From contig VDFB02373365.1 in assembly GCA_007258455.2 (NCBI GenBank), positions 219,366,162 to 219,430,161 of the forward strand: a DNA stretch of 64,000 bases. Direction: 5' to 3'. A program made the translations under genes and the position numbers. Below, in pieces: positions 1 through 11,406 of the stretch. Positions within the stretch are counted from its first letter, which is position 1, and each line of letters starts with the position of its first letter. The notes beneath the pieces are model-generated. The model ran no database searches and was not told where the DNA came from. It saw only the letters and a list, made by a program, of their open reading frames with translations. The DNA comes from Sequoia sempervirens. Its lineage: Eukaryota; Streptophyta; Pinopsida; Cupressales; Cupressaceae.

Positions 1-934
1 TTTCATCCATCTACATCTATCATCCAAGTTATCTTGATCTTGATGAAATTTTGGGCCACACTTTCCACTTTCCTATGGTAAACATCTTGACATGGGTCAT
101 TTTCATTGATCCTATCCTATGAAGCATTATTTGACCCATCAAGCATTATCCAAATGAGCATCCTTTGTTCAAACACTATATCTTATTGCAAAATAATCCT
201 TGGCATCCTTTGCGTGCTTACCATATCCATCTATCCATGCACCTATCTAAGCATTCATCCATGGCATTTCATACATTGCTAGACACTAGGGGCAGATATT
301 TACATCTTGCTTCGGGAATAAATCTTGATCTATATCCTCCAACTTATGGGGTAATCTGAACATTGATAAATGTAAAACCAAATTGGTAAAAGCACTTGTG
401 AGCAAAAATTCAAATCACTAACCCATGGCATATTTTGATGAGAAGACATTCCTTATCAGTCTTCATCTTTCATCAAACATCAATCCAAACAATCGTTGTC
501 AATTGCATCTAAGTTGCACTTCAAATGTCACATCAAATCATTCAAAACAATTTTGTTCAAAATCAAGCTTCAAAATCCTGATCAATTGAATCCAATCAAC
601 CCATCATCATCTCAGGGTATCATTCATAATAATTGTGTTGTTTAACACTATCCTTGCATTGTTGTGCATCCTCAACAATGTTATCATCATCAATCCTAAT
701 CAGTCAAATCCTTGCATTGTTGTGTATCCTCAATAATGTTATCATCATCAATCCATTGATTCAATCAGTCAACCTTAGCTTGTTCTTCAACAAAATCCCA
801 AATAGAGCACTTATATCATCATGTACATCCATATCAAAATCGTCAAAATCATGTGAAAATCCAAAAACATCCAAAACATATCAAAATCCAAAAACACTCA
901 AAAAAGTCAGAAAAACATCAAAAACATGGAATCC
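1..934. other. AT-rich non-coding segment left of the gap
   Basis: No convincing coding sequence is visible on either strand. The segment is rich in short CATCA/AAAACATC words. Its last 100 bases before the gap are a degenerate run of CAAAAACATC-like words. Read on the minus strand it lies downstream of the RT fragment at 1035-1673, where RNase H, integrase or LTR would be expected, but I recognise none of these. It may be LTR or untranslated sequence of that element, or unrelated DNA joined across the gap. Confidence 0.5.
652..772. repeat. two-copy tandem duplication, 58-bp period
   Basis: A unit starting CCTTGCATTGTTGTG at 652 recurs at 710 with few substitutions and then runs into a diverged tail. 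Both copies contain the stretch AATGTTATCATCATCAATCC. It is a simple local tandem duplication inside non-coding sequence. Confidence 0.8.
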
Positions 935-1034
935 NNNNNNNNNNNNNNNNNNNNNNNNNNNNNNNNNNNNNNNNNNNNNNNNNNNNNNNNNNNNNNNNNN
1001 NNNNNNNNNNNNNNNNNNNNNNNNNNNNNNNNNN
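935..1034. other. assembly gap of 100 N
   Basis: Exactly 100 N bases, the usual placeholder for a scaffold gap of unknown size. It falls inside the RT coding region read from the minus strand, so the rest of pol may be hidden or missing here. Reading frames that cross it are artefacts. Confidence 0.98.
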
Positions 1035-1673
1035 GGACACCCCAAATTCCCTGCACCTTTGAAACACCTTGCATAAATCAGAGACATGATTACTCTTCCA
1101 TTTAGAAAACACAGTTAAATCATCCATGTAGATGATTATGCACTTGCCAATTAGATCCTTGAAGGCGATGTCCATGGCATGTTGGAAGGTGGCGCCAATG
1201 TTGATGAGCCCAAAAGGCATCCTCCTGTAAGCAAACGTCCCCCACTTAGTGCTGAATGCCATTTTATGACGATCTTCATATTGTACCATTACCTAATTGT
1301 ACCTAGAGTACCTATCAAGGAAAGACATTATTTGGGAGCCATTGACGATCTGCAACACTTCATCCAATGAAAGCACTAGGTAGTTATCTTTCTCTGAAGC
1401 TCGGTTCAAATTGTGGGTGTCAACACACAATCTGATCTCCCCATTCTTTTTTATGACTGGGACCAAGTTGGCCACCCACGTAGAGTGTCTAATCAGAAAA
1501 ATAATCCTTGCCAAGAGAAACTTTTGCACTTCTTTGTAAATGATAGGTTCCAACAAGGCATTGATAGGACGCTGCCACTGACGGAATGGTCTCACTTTTG
1601 TCTTGAGAGGTATGATGTGCGTGATGATGGATGTGTCATATGTCTTTAAATCCTCATAGTTCCATGCGACCAC
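1035..1673 (-). pseudogene. Ty3/gypsy reverse transcriptase fragment (Tat type)
   Basis: Reverse transcriptase of an LTR retrotransposon, which copies element RNA to cDNA. The minus-strand translation shows the family landmarks in order: ANLVPVIKKNGEIRLCVD (palm/fingers), then RRMPFGLINIGATFQHAMD, then the catalytic YMDD at 1119-1130, which is intact. Two glycines of the usual LDGYSGYN block are arginine here, and a stop region lies near 1290. The frame is the same as that of the RNase H, protease and gag C-terminus upstream, so this was one polyprotein. The 5' edge shows a NYEDLKTYDTSI motif typical of plant elements of this group. The 3' part is lost in the gap. The gypsy RNase H and integrase are not seen. 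Confidence 0.9.
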
Positions 1674-1835
1674 ATCATGGTACTTTCACAACACATCAAT
1701 AATTCCCTTCTTTTCCTCAGGCGTGCACACTTTGCCAATAAAAACATTCTTAATTATCTCAGCTGTGCCGAGGTTGTGAGCATTGCACTGGCTGCTTATG
1801 GCTTTTTTCTTTGTTTGTTGGCTCTTGTCCCTGAT

Positions 1836-2486
1836 CTAGTCCAAATCAAATATACATTCTAGTTGAACCATGCCCATGGGAATCGTGTTGGTTTTGAGGT
1901 TGATAACCCCTTCTATATCCAACTCGGCTTCTCGCAGATTAGCTTCATCAATTATTTGGGCTGCGAAGACATCTGAACTTGTGATGAATTCGAGAATATG
2001 TTTTTCATCATTGAAGACATGAAAATGAGTGACATTATCTGGGACAGATGGCGTAGATGTCAACTCAACGGTAAACTTCTTGAGCCCGAACAAAGAGAGG
2101 GGTTGCAAAGTGTTGGCAGCTTGAGCCAAGGCATCAGCTATGCGATTCTGAGCACGAGGGATCAACTGTATATTGAATGCATCTAAACCCTCTAAGAGAT
2201 CCCAAACCCTGTGCCTATAGTTTGGTAGTCTCCTATCATGTCAGGCATACAACTTAGTAACTTGTTTCACTACGAGTTTAGAATCCCCAAAAACTTGCAA
2301 CATTTTAACATTTTTCTTCAAGGCCATGAGAAGGCCATGGACCAAGGCCTCATATTTTGCTACATTATTTGTGCAATAAAACTGTAATCTGTGGGCAGCA
2401 AGAAAGGTCTTACTTATTGGGCTGATGAGTTCGAACTCAGTATCAGCTCCTTGCTTTGACTTAGATCCATTGAATTAGAGCGTCCA
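1836..2486 (-). pseudogene. archaeal-type RNase H domain lying upstream of RT
   Basis: An RNase HI-like domain that would degrade RNA in the RNA:DNA hybrid. Visible blocks are FNGSKSKQGADTEFELISP, then NNVAKYEALVHGL, then VFGDSKLVVKQV, and IPRAQNRIADALAQAAN at the C-terminus, followed by a PSVPDNVTHFHVF linker. The order and wording match the second, archaeal-type RNase H carried by some plant Tat elements rather than the usual gypsy RNase H. It sits between protease and RT in the same frame. Lesions include a stop just before the first motif, Asn in place of the first catalytic Asp, Lys in place of the motif Glu, and a stop after KLYA. It cannot be active as it stands. Confidence 0.85.
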
Positions 2487-2756
2487 AATTTTGGAAAGTT
2501 CTTTGACTCCGAGTCTGACTAAGTCCTTACTTTCTTTTCACTGGGTGGTCATCTCTGTAATCTTAGGGGAGTTTTCTAGCTCAGTGTACTGATCAATGGG
2601 TGGTTCTGCTAGTTCCTCCTTTAGTGTTTCCATCTAAGGAGCAGCTAATTTTTTAACATGTTCGACTGCCGTTTGACATAAGCAACAGTCAAACTCGGAG
2701 TTGGGAGCATTGTGAATCCTGCACCAATTTGGAAACAAGAGATCCTAGAAATTCAT

Positions 2757-3407
2757 TCAGGCTCCTAGGCTGAGCTGATCCCTTGTGCACTTTTCTATAA
2801 ACTCCTGGAAACCATTGAGTAGTTCCCAGTTGTCGCTTTCATCGTGTTTGTCATTTGTTTCTACCAACATTTCCGCACTTGGAGGCATTTGAATACAATC
2901 AGTCGGAGGAATGCATAACGGTAAGAGGACTTCGATGGCGTATTCTTTCTGAGGCTCAACCTCATTTTGGTAGGCAAAGGGATAGTAATTTCCAAGCTCT
3001 ATCTTAACAAAAAGCACTTCACTGAGATTGTTGTATTTTGTGATCATATATTTCATACAGGGTTTGCGATTGATACGAATTTAGTTTGGCAGCCCCTTCC
3101 ATGGTAGCTACATGTGAGAAAGGTCTGTGGTAGTATATCCATTCAGTTCTTTGGTGAATTCCCCCTCCAAGATGATCCCATATGCATCAGGAATGTCTGC
3201 CACTTGAATATCAATGACCTATTATATTCTTGGGTCTATAGCAATTTGCATTGGGATCCGATTCATTTCTCCCACAATGTTGATCTCTATTTTATCCAGC
3301 TGGGTCACCTTCCTTCTTGAAGGTGTGGGAGTAATTCCAAGAGCCTTGCATACTACCAAGGGCATGACATTGGCAGACACTCTTGAATCAAGCAAGCAAT
3401 TATGCAA
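2757..3407 (-). pseudogene. retroviral-type aspartic protease and linker
   Basis: The minus strand reads LLDSRVSANVMPLVVCKALGI at the start, the pepsin-like retroelement protease motif with Arg in the Gly position of the D-S/T-G triad (Asp codon at 3387-3389). A conserved QLDKIEINIVGEM segment follows. Then comes a linker with KYMITKYNNLSEVLFVKIELG and an acidic stretch ending at 2757. The frame is shared with the RNase H below and the gag C-terminus above, so this is the middle of one gag-pol polyprotein. The changed triad should remove proteolytic activity. Assignment as protease is firm; the role of the 100-residue linker is unknown. Confidence 0.85.
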
Positions 3408-3422
3408 GTTCTTCTCGAATAT

Positions 3423-6053
3423 TCAGATGGTGGTAAGGAATGGGGGAGTTTCCATCTGCCCTTGAAAGATGCCCATAGGCATATCCATGTGAGTGACTTG
3501 ACCTTTGTGCTTATCACTGCCTTTATCCCTAGTCTTCCTAAATGGATGGTCCTTAGAAATCTGTCTATTATTCGACTCTGGTTCCTTTTCCATTTGCTTA
3601 TTTGTAGATTGATTTATGGGAGCATCATTCCCTTGCATAGTGTTATTCGATATCACTGGTTCTTGCCTAGGCTCTTCAAAGGTAACTTTCTTAGCTAACG
3701 TTTCTTGCATTGCACTAGAGGATGAGGTCCCATTAAGGACCCTAAAGAAGGCATGCCTTACGGTAGGGACTTTGAGTAGTTCAAAGGCAGATAAATTGAT
3801 TTTCACCCTTTTGAACTCTTCTGCCACATACTCACCCATTTGCTCAATTTTCAAACTGAAGGCTTGACCTATTGCAAATCTAGGAGGTTGGACCTTCGTT
3901 TGACTAGACTAATTTTGAGATTGGCCTTGAGGCTGAGTCTGTGACTGATCTTGAGGCCCGTTACTATTAAGATATTAGACGGGTACATGGGGAAGTCCAA
4001 GGTTGTTACTCGCATTGGGGTCAGGCGAGGTAGCAAAATTGTTTGGTGGAGTAGAGGTCGTAAAGGATCCCCCTGCCTGTCTATTCCTAAGGAAGTAGGG
4101 AGTTGATCTCTGATGGAACATGTGGACCTCATCTACGAATGGCTCTTCTTTGTCTATTGGACCATTATCTACTAAATCAAAAAGCTGAGCCAAAGTTTGT
4201 TCGTTATTTACCTCTTGAACTTCTTCGCTCCTAGCAGGAATAGGCTCGACCTTAGGTTCATTACAGTCACCCCGTAGAAACAGCGCTTGGTTGACCACGA
4301 GACAGGAGGAATCATATGGCTCAGATGGGACGATGTCCCTATAGCTGACATTATCGACGACATTTTGTACTTCTACTTGAAATATTTCAGCAGCTGTCTA
4401 GAATTCAAGGTAGTCCAACTTAGAGTGTCTTCTAGTTTTGTGAATCTGGCACCATCCGAACAAAGCCACCTCGACAAGGTATACCCCACTGGTTGTCTTT
4501 TCGTTGCTTGCCGACTAGTCAAAAGGCATAGGGACACCTCCGTTATTGGGCCTTGTATTCCACGCATGATTCAGCCTCTGAGAAGGTCTCCTTTTTGAAC
4601 TTTGATTAACATTATTCCCCCTATCATAATTCTGTCCGAAGGAAGTGGTTGCTTCTCGGTTATCCCTACTGTCCCTATTGTCTTGGTTATCTTGATTAAG
4701 ATTGGCCTTGAAATTATGCTGGGAAGCCTGTAACTGATTATTCTAATTTTTTAGTTGTGTCATTTTTGTGGACATTTTCCTTATCATCTCTGTCAGTTCC
4801 TCTAACTTGTCTTTCTCAGTCGTGTTACTTGGCTGCGGCACTAGATTTTGGAGAAAAATGGGCAGGGTGCCGGCTGGTTTTGATGTACTGGAGGAAATTC
4901 TGACCCCGGTAGATATAATGGCACCTGGAGCTGCTGGGAATACACCTGCTATTGTTGGGCAGCTTGAGCATGGTTATGCCGTGGCTGAGGCCGCAAATAT
5001 GAAGGCATGGGAGGCGCATAATTCAATGGCTGCCCCAGATGTGGGATGATGGAAAACTGAGATATCTAGTTCATAAGAGGGGTCTGATGAGTGAATTCCT
5101 GATTAAGCCCTTGAATCTGCATTGGGTGAGCCACTGGCCCCAAAGAAGGCAGTGGGCTAGAGATATTCTACCCCAAATCTGCATTGGCAATAACAACCTC
5201 CGTATAGGCCGCTACTAATGAGGCATGCGGTGGGCACATCCTTTTCACCAATGCTGATGTGAGGTTATCTAATGCTGCATAGTAGACTGGGAGAGCTGTG
5301 AAATCACTATGGAGGGATGGGTCCTGGAGCCTTGTGAAGGCCCAATGAAATCGATCATTGAAGGAGCCAATAGGCTCATTTATTTCTCTTCGGACAAACA
5401 TAAACTGCTGGTAAAGTTCTGAAGGACTGATGAGAATCTTGTATTTCTGTAGGAAGGCATTTTTCATTGAGGTAACAGATCCCCTTAGCAGATTGATGTA
5501 CCAATAGAAGGCTTCTTCTCCTAAAAAATGTGGAAAAGGTGGCATGCAACATCCTCGTGGTTGACTTGCATTTTGGTGATTGTTTTCTCAAATATTTTGA
5601 TATGTTCTTCAGCTGTTCTTTGTGGGTCACGAGGATAGAACTTCGAACAAAAGCCTTATGAGTTCTTGGGCATGTCATGGTAAGTGGCGAAATGTATCGG
5701 CTAAGGGTTATGTGCCAACTAATCCATGGCGGGAGGTGAAGGTAGTGTTTGTTTTTGAAAAGCAGCAAGTTGGACTTGCATCTGCATTAGAACAGTAGTT
5801 TGGGACTACACTTGAGCCGCAGTTGTTTGGACTGTGACTTGGGCTGGAAGAGTTGGGAGAGAAGCAATCCCCTGGCCGCCAAAGATGAGAGGTAAAAATG
5901 TAGTTTTGGATGGTCGGATGGAAGATGAAGGCCAACTGAATGAAGGTGTGGGTGGAATTGAAGCGGGTGGAATGCAGGAAGAAGAAGAAGCAATGTTACT
6001 TCCCTTAACTCATTTTGCCCTTGTAGGAGGTTGCAATTCTTCAAATTATCCAT
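3423..6053 (-). pseudogene. Tat-type gag (capsid and nucleocapsid) with frameshifts
   Basis: Gag forms the virus-like particle. From the 5' side: a possible start at 6053, a Pro/Gln-rich leader, then FYPRDPQRTAEEHIKIFEKT, EEAFYWYINLLRGSV, SELYQQFMFVRREINEPIGS and FNDRFHWAFTRLQD at about 5700-5200, which is the retrotransposon gag core. A Cys-His motif of the short plant type lies at about 4405-4460 (WCQIHKTRRHSKLDY), with the last Cys changed to Tyr. The C-terminal part (MKIEQMGEYVAEEFKR onward, 3854-3423) is hydrophilic and continues in frame into the protease. From about 4580 down to 1035 the whole polyprotein stays in a single frame, broken by stops; the gag N-terminus needs at least two frame changes. 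Confidence 0.85.
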
Positions 6054-7297
6054 TGTTTGGTGTTGACCGTAGAACTCTTTGAATTCTTTCTGAGGAGAAC
6101 GATCCGATTCGATCCAGTTTCACTTTTAAACCCTTTAGCTTTGTATTCCCAACATGTCAGCCCTCCTTCTAGTGCTAGTTCTACTGATGTGTTTTTTATG
6201 CACTTCTCAACACAGGTAATGCGTAGGTGCACTACCTCTCTTGAAAGAAAATTTTCCACAATCAGATTGCAAAACACTATCCCAAGGTCTCTAATGTCAG
6301 GTCTTGACAGTGCTTGGAATATCTTAGTTGTTTGATGTGATTTGTTGGAATCAGAAGGTAGATTTAAGGATCAGTTACAAAGCAAGTGAAGTTGGGTCTT
6401 GAAATGAAGTCCCTAAGATGGAGAAATTGCAAGTATGTTTGTTGTAGGTTCAAATAGCAGTCTTGAACTCCATTTTTATCATTGGATTTAGCTTTACAGT
6501 GTGCAATGAACCTTTGCATAGGCCACTCATTAAAAAAAGGCAAAAAGGGTAGGGAAGAGAGAAGGTTCCTAGATCTAAAGCTAACAGTGAACAGTGATAA
6601 TGAAGTTCCTACAATGGACAACTTCTTGGAAATAATATTCCACTTAACCAGAAATCTCAGTCTCATGGAATTTGTGCTATCTTCTGAGGTTTGTGAATGT
6701 TTCATCTTTCATTCACCATATACATGCATGAACAAAGATGAAAGTGTGGAGCAGCTTTGAATTTAAGCCCAGACTAACTTTACAGAGCTATCTATCATCA
6801 ACAAATAGCAAAAAGTATGGACTAAGAAGGCATCTACATAGTAGGAATTTTCATAATCATAGGACAGCATTCCTAAAATCTATCAAGGGAAGAGAATAGT
6901 TAACTAGAACAACAATAAAAATCTAAGTTAAACATCTAACAATGGAGGTTGAATCAAGCAACATGTGAGAAACTCAGAAAATGCACCAAGTCAATGTATT
7001 TTCATTATAAATTTCTGCAGTATGTCTTTACAACAACTCAACAACTCTCTGCAAATGAGAGGAGACCCCTATTTATAATGCCCCAAAATTCAAATGAATG
7101 ACCAAGATTAATTCTCATTGTGTGGCCAAGATTCATCACAAAATAGAGTTTCACCAACCCCAAATATATTACAATTTAAAAATTACATTTTGTCCCTTCT
7201 CTATTTTGTCCTCTAGTGACGACACTGTAGCCTTTTATCTTTTAGCTGATTGTTGTTTTACTGTAGCTACTCTTTAGGGAGCTCTTTATCATCGACA
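6054..7297 (-). repeat. LTR-like segment between the long ORF and gag
   Basis: No coding sequence is visible here. Read on the minus strand, a purine-rich tract at 7318-7304 is followed by TGTCGATGATAAAG at 7297, then a TATA box (7077-7071), a GGGGTCTCC start-like region and AATGAAAA sequences that could serve polyadenylation. This order of polypurine tract, TG, U3, TATA, R and U5 is what an LTR looks like. I could not find the 3' CA end, a primer-binding site or a second copy, so the right border (near the gag start) is only approximate. Confidence 0.5.
7071..7077 (-). promoter_or_regulatory. TATA box in the LTR-like segment
   Basis: The minus strand reads CATTATAAATAGGGGTCTCC. TATAAATA followed by G-rich sequence is the usual plant RNA polymerase II core promoter form. 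It points toward gag, about 1 kb upstream of it. Confidence 0.55.
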
Positions 7298-7303
7298 GGG
7301 CTG

Positions 7304-7318
7304 TCCTCCTACTTCTTT
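7304..7318 (-). promoter_or_regulatory. candidate polypurine tract
   Basis: The minus strand reads AAAGAAGTAGGAGGA, 35 nt after the stop of the long ORF and 6 nt before a TG dinucleotide. That is the position of a plus-strand primer next to a 3' LTR. Confidence 0.45.
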
Positions 7319-7353
7319 GATGCTGTATATTCCATTAACTTTAGGATGACTGG

Positions 7354-10300
7354 CTAGAGTTTGTCTACCTCAATAATCTCGTATCGCAACATTTGGTAGC
7401 TCCATTCTTTTGCATTATCTTCTAACTTCTTCCTATCTTCATCGTACTTTGTACCATGATCCCTGAACAACTCTGATTGATCAAAGGCACGAGCAGCAAA
7501 ACTCATGAACTCCACCGTTATTTCACTAGACATCCCATCCTCCATCTTCTTTTGGAAGTAGGGCTTCACCTTCTCTGGATCCATTTGCACTATAGGCATG
7601 ACATACTTCATCATTAGCTTGAGATAATGAGTGCATTCTGCCCTGATTTCCTTGATCCACTTCATATTCGGATCCACTTTACTTATTATCTGTTCCATCC
7701 TTTTGTTCCTGTCTTCAAAGTCTCGCCGCCACACATCCATCAACTAGTGATCATCCTTGTTAAACGCAAGCTCCTTTTCCCATGTGGCTTCTAGAAACTA
7801 AAGGATAGCCTCAATCTTTGGAAAGGTGGAGTCATATGCTACAAGGAAGTTAGTGCATAGCTTCTTTGTGCCCTCCAAAGATTGCTGTAGGTCCAAGAAC
7901 TTGTTGGCTGTCTGAACAACCCAACTAATTCCCATGTTTCTGACGTATAAGACTAGTCAGAACCAGTCCTCTGTAGTCTTTTCCAAGTTCTTTATCCTTT
8001 CCATCTTATCAATCTGTTCCTTGGACAACAATTGTGGTGTGGTTGTTGATGTGGTAGGCAGGTCATCCACCGAAGACCATTGCTAGATGTAATTTGTTAA
8101 GGCAACCACCTTTGCCTTGAGCTCATCTTTTGAAATCTTGTCCTGCTTTATCAAATGTACCACCATGGCCACTGATTCCTCAAGATGCCCCACCTTCTAT
8201 TCTCTGGTGGTAGTCCCCAAGTCGATGGTGGAGATGTCATAACTCACCCCAGCCTGGCCCACCACAGGCATTGCTATTTGTACAACTCGAGAATCAGAAG
8301 CATCCATCGTTACCCTGGATCAGATCTTAAGCTTCTTTTCCTTATTTATTGTGATTTGAGCTCAGGCTAAGATAGCCTCTAGTCTCGCCATTGGGTCCTT
8401 TAGTACGGGAGTTTTCTTTTTGAGCTATTTTTCTAGCCATTCAGGCATGACAGACTTTCCCTTAGGTGACTCATGATCACCCTCGCCTATCTCAGTCAAG
8501 GTTTCTGTTCTCTTATCTTCTATGACCCTTTCTTCCTTTGCAGTATCTCCCTCTTCTTCATCAGAGTCCTGGATGAACATAAGGCGTTTAAAAGGAGGCT
8601 TGGCAGATAGTTTCCATAAGGGACTTTCCTTCTCTTCCATTTCCCCTCCTTTCTCTCCCTCAGTTTGTTTAACGTTTTCCACATGTTCCTTGAGCCACTT
8701 GATTTCGAGGCTCTTGCCAGCTTGAGCCTCACTCTCAGGTATTTCTTCTTTTGGATTATATTCTTACTGATATCCTTTCCCAAGAAGTGACCTTTCTACC
8801 TTTGTCTCAATTCCCTTTGGCTGCCGAGCTAGCTCTTCCTCAAGATCATCATCGAAGGCCTGCACTATGACCTTACCACCAGCATCCTCCTCATCCCCAC
8901 TCTCCGAGGAACTAGTTCCTTCCTCTTCATAGGCAACCCTGTCAATAGTGCGATGTTCATACTCTGGGTGCTCATAATATTCATCGGCCGCCTCCTCAAA
9001 GGGAGTTAAAGCCTCTTGTTCTCACCTCTCCCACTCCTTAGAGATTAACATGGTGGCTTCCATAGTCGGCGGTCCCCTCGGATGTTGTGAAGGTTTGGCA
9101 ATAGTGAGGACCTGAGCTAAGGCTACTTGAAGAGTGGGATCCATGAGGATTTGGGAGAGCTCGGAAGGGATATTCTGCATATGCTTTGAGAAGGCTTCAG
9201 GCAAGGTGGGTGCGGGCATTGGTGCAACCACTATAGGTAATAGGAGTGATGTGGTAGGTGACATGGCAGTGGAGGAAGGAGGTTTAGTTATGGCAAAGGA
9301 AGAGTCAATTACAATTACAGTCCCAGCTGAAGGTGAAGGGGAAAGATGGACAAAGATGTCCACTGCCGGTGCGGATGCAGTGATCATAGCCAGAGAAGTA
9401 GGTGGTGTGGTAGTCGGGGCAGGGAGAGCCAAGAGGGGTTCTAATTGATCTATACCCCCTGCTTCTTCTTCTTGCATTAAGGGCCACTCTGTGGTGCCCT
9501 CTATTTATTTAAGTCTTTTGTAGGGTGAGCCTCCCGTTTCTTTTCTTGTATAGACCTTAGGGTCAGGAGACTATTCTATTTCTATCTCCTTCCTTTTCTT
9601 AGACCTAGTGACTAGAGGAGACTTGGACATCTCGTCAGTTGAGGTAGTACCACCAACATCCTCTGTGGCACTTGGCTCACTTTTGAGCCCTTCATAATTC
9701 AAGATTACCCCCTGTTGTTTCAGTCAGACCACTTGTCTATCAACCCATTCCTTAGTACGGGCCAATATTGGCTTTGTTATAATGTCGAGGTCATCAACCT
9801 CCTGCTCATCCCAATGAATTGTTGGTACTAGCAAATTGGCGACTGTGGGGTACTTGGGGTCCATTATGGTGCTATCGTCTTCTTCGACTTGGTCTGGTAT
9901 GGGAAATGGTTGCACCTTCCTTACAAAATGTGCAGTCATCTGCATATAGTGCCTTGCACGTACCTCTTTATCATCTTGACAATCCCCCAATAGTCTTCAA
10001 TGTGGTGTAGATGAGTGAACCCCGGTCCCAGTGCCTTCTTTATGTGCCCATATGGATCCATTCGAGGGTGAGCAGTGTGTAGATGAAAATGGTAATCCTT
10101 CAATTCTTTCTCAGAGTTACCAGCACATTGGGAAGTTTGTAGTTTATACATGCCCTGGCCAAAGAGTCATGGGATAAGAGATCCCTGCTATGTGTTTGCC
10201 ACTAAAGATTGCTTGTATGTGCTGGAGCTTCCAAGAAAGCTCCAATAAGATGATTTGATCATTGGGGTATCGAGGCAATTTGTTCAGCCTTTCGGTGAAG

Positions 10301-11406
10301 CCTTGGGCACAGATGTACGTAAACTTCGGGTATTGAATGAAGAGGAAAGCATATTGTTTCAAAAATTCCCTAGCACTATGGGAAACTCTCCTTTCGAAAT
10401 CCCTGCCAATCATTTTTACAATATGGCCGATGAAGGCATCATTTACTCTGCAGTACTCCCTCTTGAAGTTTTGGTTCTAGAGCTGGGGGTATCTATCATA
10501 AGCTTTGAGTCTTCGACCCTGCTCTTGATCGGGTGCCACAAATAACTAGTTGTACTATCTCCAGTCTGCCAAGGAGTATATGAGATATGAAGTCATATAG
10601 AACTTAGAACTCTTCTTCACATTGACGAACTACTCATGGAAGTAGTTGCTTATTATACCTCCCTAATAAAATGTGGTCTTTGTGGTAACGTCCTCATTCC
10701 CATGAAGGATTTTCTCAACAAAGTACACCATCCACCCCTGAAAGAAGGCCGTAGTAGGGAGGACCATAACCTTGCTTAGCATTGTGACCAAATCGTAGTA
10801 GTCTTCATAGAAATCGTTGAGGAAGAGTTCGTTAGGAACCTTCGCAGCACTGCCCCACTTTTCCTTGAGCCAATGCTAATTTATTAACTTCCCACAGCTT
10901 ATAGGGTTATCATCCCATGCTGCCATGCACTCCTCAATGGTAGGCATTTCCATTCCTTGAAATGTGTGAATATGTAAGGTTTTTGTGATTCCTTCAGTCG
11001 ACATGTCAGCGAGAATGTTACCATCCCTGTCAACAATTGTTCTTGTATCTGGTTGATATGCCTACTAGCATGCCATAATGAGTTCGGGGGCTACAAGAGA
11101 TGGAGGAAAGCCTGTTGCCTTTGCTATTCTGCTTTGTCTTATCAGTCTTGCATTCTTGGTCATTGGATTGACCCTGACCCTTTATGTAAATTCGTAAATA
11201 TTGACATGGCCTATGTTGGTGTCGGTGATTTCTTCCTAGTCCATGGTAACCTTTGAGTGGAGAGGCTCACCCTGGAATTGGTATTTCATTTGGTCCTTGT
11301 CTTCTTTCCCTTGAGGAGTTTTTCTTGACTTCTTTCCTTTGTCTTTTTCGAGAGCTGCCCCTGAAGGTCCCGCACCTAATTCCATATATTCTTTAAGCAA
11401 ATACAT
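7354..11406 (-). pseudogene. 1,351-codon reading frame of unknown function
   Basis: From an ATG at 11406 (or 11385) to a stop at 7354, the minus strand stays in one frame, interrupted by about 20 stop codons. The only indels I see are a compensating pair near 10143 and 9965. The N-terminus is charged (GAGPSGAALEKDKGKKSRK). A folded-looking part follows with MPTIEECMAAWDDNPISCGK, HWLKEKWGSAAKVPNELFLN and DFYEDYYDLVTMLSKVMVLP. Next is a Pro/Thr/Ala-rich part (about 9477-9150), then a strongly acidic part (YEEEGTSSSESGDEEDAGGK, near 8900), then a C-terminal helical, charged part ending YQMLRYEIIEVDKL. I do not recognise the family. Its strand and place next to a Tat-type gag suggest an extra retroelement ORF (Tat/Ogre and Athila elements carry such ORFs). 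A captured host gene is the alternative. Confidence 0.6.

Noticed and set aside
633..1289. Open frames running through the N gap
   Set aside because: They include about 34 undetermined codons; only the part right of 1034 (RT on the minus strand) is real coding sequence.
1836..3407. RNase H before RT as an entirely new polyprotein order
   Set aside because: The wording matches plant Tat-type polyproteins that I recall with an extra archaeal-type RNase H, so I treat it as a known variant worth checking rather than a discovery.
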